From contig CAZJXH010000055.1 in the NCBI GenBank assembly GCA_964549475.1, positions 1 through 17,207 of the forward strand: a stretch of DNA of 17,207 bases, given 5' to 3'. The stretch comes from JBBQKF01 sp964549475. Its GTDB lineage: Bacteria > Bacillota > Clostridia > Saccharofermentanales > UBA5734. Within the stretch, counting starts at the first letter, position 1; every line of letters begins with the position of its first letter. A program made the translations under genes and the position numbers. The notes under the pieces were generated by a model. The model made no database searches. It was not told the DNA's origin and saw only the letters and a list, made by a program, of their open reading frames with translations. This document shows, piece by piece, positions 14,233-17,207 of this stretch.

Positions 14233-14925
14233 ATGAAAAGAGGCAAGAGATTTAAAGAGTTGATGAAACTCGTCGATAGAAATACAGCCTATGACCCTGC
14301 CGAAGCAATCGCGCTTGTTCAGAAAACTGCTACTGCAAAATTCGATGAATCCGTTGAATTGCATGTAAGGCTGGGCGTTGACTCAAGGCATGCGGATCAG
14401 CAGGTTCGTGGAGCGGTCGTCCTGCCACATGGAACAGGCCGTATTGTCCGGGTTCTGGTTTTCGCCAAGGGACCCAAGGCAGACGAAGCAAAGGCCGGCG
14501 GCGCGGACTATGTCGGGGCAGAAGACCTTGTTGCCAAAATTACAACCGAGAACTGGTTTGAATTCGATGTTGTCGTTGCAACGCCTGATATGATGGGTGT
14601 TGTCGGACGGTTGGGTAAAGTGCTTGGACCGAAAGGCCTGATGCCGAATCCGAAGGCCGGAACCGTAACCATGGATGTGACGAAAGCGATTGCCGACATC
14701 AAAGCCGGTAAGATCGAATATCGTCTGGACAAAACCAATATCATCCATTGCCCGATCGGCAAAGCGTCATTCGGACAAGAGAAATTGGCAGAGAACTTCA
14801 AAACCATCATGGATGCGATTGTCAAATCAAAACCATCTGCAGCGAAAGGCCAATATCTCAAGAGCGTTTCCATTTCAGCGACAATGGGTACAGGAATCAA
14901 GGTCAATACCGCACGTTTGAATTAA
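14233..14925 (+). CDS. rplA: 50S ribosomal protein L1
   Basis: L1 makes the mobile stalk next to the E-site and in many bacteria represses its own mRNA. The 230 residues are the usual length. Family motifs are KRFKELMKLVDRN at the start, DVVVATPDMMGVVGRLGKVLGPKGLMPNPKAGTVT in the centre, and IGKASFGQEKLAENFKTIMDAI followed by the C-terminal VSISATMGTGIKV. AAAGGAGAGGTG gives a strong ribosome binding site. A new promoter begins 6 bases after its stop codon. Confidence 0.98.
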   Translation: MKRGKRFKELMKLVDRNTAYDPAEAIALVQKTATAKFDESVELHVRLGVDSRHADQQVRGAVVLPHGTGRIVRVLVFAKGPKADEAKAGGADYVGAEDLVAKITTENWFEFDVVVATPDMMGVVGRLGKVLGPKGLMPNPKAGTVTMDVTKAIADIKAGKIEYRLDKTNIIHCPIGKASFGQEKLAENFKTIMDAIVKSKPSAAKGQYLKSVSISATMGTGIKVNTARLN

Positions 14926-14930
14926 AAGGA

Positions 14931-14959
14931 TTGACAAAAACAACTATTTCGAATAATAT
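14931..14959 (+). promoter_or_regulatory. Promoter of rplJ-rplL
   Basis: TTGACA (14931-14936) and TAATAT (14954-14959) are 17 bases apart. Transcription would start near 14966, just before the L10 leader core, which supports this assignment. The promoter lies directly after the rplA stop codon. Confidence 0.8.
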
Positions 14960-14965
14960 GTTCAA

Positions 14966-15100
14966 GTGTCCCGCAGACAGCAGGAATCCATTTTGGATGC
15001 AAACGTGAAAGACGTCCTGCCGAGGTGATTAAACAATTTAAAAGCTATTTTAATTTGATTTAATGTATCCCTCCTGTCTTACGGCACGAGGGATATTTTT
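14966..15100 (+). ncRNA. Ribosomal protein L10 leader
   Basis: The region between the promoter and rplJ carries the L10-leader signature: CCGCAGACAGCAGG (14971-14984) is followed, after a small stem (ATCC/GGAT), by GACGTCCTGCCGAGG (15011-15025), with CAGCAGG able to pair with CCTGC(C). This is the kink-turn region bound by the L10(L12)4 complex in the autoregulatory family known from Bacillota (Rfam L10_leader). A terminator hairpin follows before the rplJ ribosome binding site. The assignment is by recalled consensus; no covariance model was run. Confidence 0.85.
15066..15100 (+). terminator. Attenuator/terminator in the L10 leader
   Basis: TATCCCTC (15066-15073) pairs with GAGGGATA (15088-15095), followed by five T (15096-15100). 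It lies upstream of rplJ, so it must be read through for L10 and L12 to be made. It is the likely switch controlled by L10 binding to the leader core. Confidence 0.75.
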
Positions 15101-15127
15101 AATTTCTAAAAAAGGAGGAAATAAATC

Positions 15128-15658
15128 ATGCCAAGTAATAAAATACTGGACGGAAAAAAGGAAGTCGTACAATCCCTTGTTGAAGAATTCAAAAGCGCCC
15201 AATCATTGCTGGTAACGGATTATCGTGGTTTGACGGTACAGCAGGATACAGAAATGAGAAATGCGCTTCGCAAGGAAAATGTGACATACAAGGTCGTTAA
15301 GAACACATTGGCCTCTATTGCCGCGAAGGAAGCCGGATTGACAGGAATGGAAACACTCTTTGTCGGGCCGACTGCAATCGCCTACAGCAAAACCGATGTT
15401 GTCGCACCGGCGAAAGTATTGCAATTCTATGCGGATAAGATTGATGCTTTTTCAATCAGAGGCGGATCCATGGATAGCAAATTGCTGTCCGTCGCCGATG
15501 TGAAAGCACTTGCAACCATCCCGTCCAAAGAAGTTCTTTATGCCCAGATCGTATGTGCGATCGCATCTCCTATCTCAGGACTTGCAATGATCCTGAACGC
15601 TATTCGTGAAAAAGGCGAAGAAGCCCAGGCGTCCACCATAGCAGCTGTCGCGGTCTAA
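15128..15658 (+). CDS. rplJ: 50S ribosomal protein L10
   Basis: L10 anchors the L12 dimers to the ribosomal stalk and, as the L10-L12 complex, represses its own mRNA. Its 176 residues are near the usual 165-175. Conserved parts are KEVVQSLVEEFKSAQSLLVTDYRGLTVQQDTEMRNALRKENVTYKVVKNTLA in the N-terminal rRNA-binding domain, and LSVADVKALATIPSKEVL before the C-terminal helix that binds L12. AAAGGAGGAA lies just before ATG 15128. rplL follows after 99 bases with no terminator. Confidence 0.98.
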   Translation: MPSNKILDGKKEVVQSLVEEFKSAQSLLVTDYRGLTVQQDTEMRNALRKENVTYKVVKNTLASIAAKEAGLTGMETLFVGPTAIAYSKTDVVAPAKVLQFYADKIDAFSIRGGSMDSKLLSVADVKALATIPSKEVLYAQIVCAIASPISGLAMILNAIREKGEEAQASTIAAVAV

Positions 15659-15757
15659 AAGAAGCCATCCGGACTCGAATGTGCCAATCAAATAAATCGA
15701 ATCGAACAAAAAATACTGTGAACAAATGAAGAATAAGAAATATGGAGGTAAATTATC

Positions 15758-16135
15758 ATGGCTAGTGAAAAAACTGCAAAGTTTATTGAAGAAATCAAAG
15801 CCCTTACCGTTATCGAACTTTCCGAACTGGTAAAAGCACTCGAAACAGAATTCGGTGTGTCCGCATCCGCAATGGCCGTTGCCGCACCTGCTGCCGGCGC
15901 TGCTGTAGCTGAAGTAGAAGAGCAGACAGAATTCACCGTTATCCTGACAGAAGCCGGAGCAACAAAAATCAACGTTATCAAAGCGGTCCGTGAAATCACC
16001 GGACTAGGACTCAAAGAAGCAAAAGACATGGTTGATACTGCACCGAAAGCAATTAAAGAGAACATCAGCAAAGAAGATGCAGCAATCGTTGCAACAAAGC
16101 TGAAAGATGCCGGAGCAACCGTAGAAGTGAAGTAA
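15758..16135 (+). CDS. rplL: 50S ribosomal protein L7/L12
   Basis: L12 dimers recruit translation GTPases to the ribosome. The 125 residues have an N-terminal dimerisation helix region (about 1-36), an Ala/Val-rich hinge (about 38-54, VAAPAAGAAVAEVEEQ) and the globular C-terminal domain with EFTVILTEAGATKINVIKAVREITGLGLKEAKDMVD. GGAGGT is well spaced before ATG 15758. A strong terminator follows 38 bases after the stop. In most Bacillota rpoB comes next; here it does not. Confidence 0.98.
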   Translation: MASEKTAKFIEEIKALTVIELSELVKALETEFGVSASAMAVAAPAAGAAVAEVEEQTEFTVILTEAGATKINVIKAVREITGLGLKEAKDMVDTAPKAIKENISKEDAAIVATKLKDAGATVEVK

Positions 16136-16173
16136 TTCCTTCCACCAATTATCCATTCACAGCAACAATAGGA

Positions 16174-16208
16174 ATGATCTTCTGGAATTTTCCAGGAGAT
16201 CATTTTTT
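16174..16208 (+). terminator. Intrinsic terminator after rplL
   Basis: ATGATCTTCTGGAA (16174-16187) pairs with TTCCAGGAGATCAT (16190-16203), with one G-T wobble, and is followed by six T (16203-16208). This is a strong rho-independent terminator that ends the rplJ-rplL transcript. Confidence 0.9.
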
Positions 16209-16211
16209 CTT

Positions 16212-16289
16212 GTGTGCCACACATGGCGATTAACTTGACGGTGAAAGTCCGTTATGGAGGAATGTAGCGTCCAACCATTAGCCAAGGGT
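16212..16289 (+). mobile_element. Remnant of the 5' end of a group IIC intron
   Basis: The stretch begins with GTGTGCC, the GUGYG-type group II intron 5' boundary, three bases after the rplL terminator T-run. In order it then has CATGG, CGGTGAAAGTCCG, TAGCC and AAGGGTG. From memory this is the same order and near-identical wording as the start of domain I of the Oceanobacillus iheyensis group IIC intron. Group IIC introns favour insertion just after terminator hairpins, which fits. The match stops at about 16289, where palindrome C begins; no domain V or reverse transcriptase follows. It is a dead fragment. Confidence 0.7.
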
Positions 16290-16363
16290 GGAATATGGGG
16301 ACGGTTCTTACATTGCATAAACGCGATAAAATGAAATTCAAGAACCGTCCCCATATTCCACCC
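16286..16363. repeat. Palindromic repeat, copy C, after rplL
   Basis: Perfect 24-base arms, 16286-16309 and 16340-16363, face each other across 30 bases. The arms contain GGAATATGGGGACGGTTCTT, the same core as copy B; the centre has CATTGCAT and ATGAAATTCA, diverged forms of the TTTCAT/ATGAAA of copy B. The outermost bases (GGGT) also belong to the intron remnant on the left. It is the best-preserved member in the window. Confidence 0.9.
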
Positions 16364-16393
16364 ATGTTTCCCCCATGTTTCCCCCATGTTTCC
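16361..16393. repeat. Three tandem copies of CCCATGTTTCC
   Basis: The 11-base unit occurs exactly at 16361-16371, 16372-16382 and 16383-16393, starting inside the outer arm of palindrome C. On the other strand it reads GGAAACATGGG, similar to the outer sequence of palindrome B (GGAACATGGGG), so it may have grown from the element's edge. Confidence 0.85.
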
Positions 16394-16597
16394 CTACGCT
16401 CCATCCCTTTTCGTAAGCGATTGCCCTGGGGAAAGAACGTAACCAATGATAAATAACTGCAAGAATGTGATAAAATAAAGATTAATCGATAGCAGATGGC
16501 AATTCGTCTTTTCCCTATTCAAACTTTAACCGGAATGGATGGTTCGGAGCGGATGAATGAGTTTATAAAAATAGAATAATACAAGAGGAGAATTACC
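16394..16597 (+). promoter_or_regulatory. Upstream region of nagA with a possible promoter
   Basis: These 204 bases hold no gene. TGATAAAAT at 16468-16476 is a possible extended -10 element (TGn then TAAAAT), but no good -35 lies at the right distance. I saw no clear GntR/NagR operator or catabolite-response palindrome. AGAGGAG at 16584-16590 is the nagA ribosome binding site. Confidence 0.35.
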
Positions 16598-17207
16598 ATG
16601 CGGATTAAAAATGCAACCATCCTAAACGACCAATTCACGTTCCAGCTCGCGGACCTTGTCCTAAGCGATACGATTGATCAGATTATTCCAAAGGACACAA
16701 TCGGGGAGAAATCGACAGAAGAGGGACTGGATATAGATACCCTCGACTTGCAAGGCGATTTGCTGATTCCAGGGCTTATTGACATTCATACCCATGGTGC
16801 GGTGGGTGTTGATGCGATGGACGAGAAACTTGATTATGAGAAATGGAAAAACTATTTATTAGAAAACGGCATTACGACATTTTTCCCCGCGACGGTAACC
16901 GGGGATTTCGGCAAAGTCACAAAATCGCTCGAAAATCTGCGCCAGGCAGCCGGGGTATACCTTGAAGGGCCATTTTTGAATGCAGAAAAAAACGGCGCAC
17001 ATGATAAAACCCTGATCTGTCCGGCTGATCCGGATTTCATCGAAACAATCAAAAACAAAATCACCTTCATCGCCATCGCTCCCGAAATCGAAGGAAACAT
17101 GGAAGTGATCAAGACACTTATTTCGAATGGAATCCGTGTCACCCTCGCCCATTCTTCTGCAGATTACAAGACAGGGAAAGATGCCTACGCAAATGGAGCG
17201 ACACAGC
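16598..17207 (+). CDS. nagA: N-acetylglucosamine-6-phosphate deacetylase, N-terminal part (3' end outside window)
   Basis: NagA removes acetate from GlcNAc-6-phosphate, giving glucosamine-6-phosphate for sugar use or cell-wall recycling. The frame is open from ATG 16598 to the window end, showing 203 of about 380-390 residues. The amidohydrolase pattern is clear: LIPGLIDIHTHGAVGVDAMD with the HxH at 64 and 66, GITTFFPATVT, LEGPFLNAEKNGAHD with metal ligand E123, and VTLAHSSADYKTGKDAYANGAT. The start follows AGAGGAG by 7 bases. It begins a new unit after the ribosomal operon terminator; nagB may lie downstream but is not visible. Confidence 0.95.
   Translation, partial: MRIKNATILNDQFTFQLADLVLSDTIDQIIPKDTIGEKSTEEGLDIDTLDLQGDLLIPGLIDIHTHGAVGVDAMDEKLDYEKWKNYLLENGITTFFPATVTGDFGKVTKSLENLRQAAGVYLEGPFLNAEKNGAHDKTLICPADPDFIETIKNKITFIAIAPEIEGNMEVIKTLISNGIRVTLAHSSADYKTGKDAYANGATQ

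Overview
The window comes from a bacterium of the Bacillota (Firmicutes) type with mid-range GC. The evidence is a short-form HisG paired with HisZ, a histidine operon in the order Z-G-D-C-B-(purC)-H-A-F-I-E, consensus sigma-A-like promoters, strong AGGAGG-type ribosome binding sites, and a Firmicutes-style L10 leader with a terminator hairpin. I cannot place it to genus. Every gene except those cut by the edges is intact, and all genes lie on the + strand.

Layout. Positions 1-2610 hold the end of an iron-containing alcohol dehydrogenase, an ECF-transporter substrate-binding membrane protein and mnmA (tRNA 2-thiouridylase). A consensus promoter at 2678-2707 starts the histidine operon, 2827-12400: hisZ, hisG, hisD, hisC, hisB, purC, hisH, hisA, hisF, hisI, hisE. 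These encode every step from PRPP to histidine except histinol-phosphate dephosphorylation. purC sits between hisB and hisH; its product is made into AICAR, which HisH/HisF also release, so the purine and histidine pathways are joined at this point. A second promoter at 12490-12518 drives rpmG, secE, nusG, rplK and rplA. A third at 14931-14959 precedes an L10 leader and rplJ-rplL, which end at a clear terminator. The expected rpoB does not follow; after a 462-base non-coding stretch comes the start of nagA.

The most unusual material is between the genes. (1) hisF and hisI are separated by 487 non-coding bases holding two unrelated tandem arrays: four 49-base hairpin units, then three 91/92-base units, each carrying its own AGGAGG and a complementary CCTCC. 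The last AGGAGG is the hisI ribosome binding site. (2) Three palindromic elements share the core GGGACGGTTCT: in the his leader, between hisD and hisC, and after rplL. They look like a REP/MITE-type family. (3) Immediately after the rplL terminator lie about 78 bases that match the 5' end of a group IIC intron; the rest of the intron is gone, cut off at one of the palindromes. (4) Inside genes, HisH has an insertion of about 37 residues, SecE has a long Ser/Thr-rich tail, and the first two-thirds of hisD is far more GC-rich than its surroundings.

No CRISPR array, tRNA, rRNA or intact transposase gene was seen.
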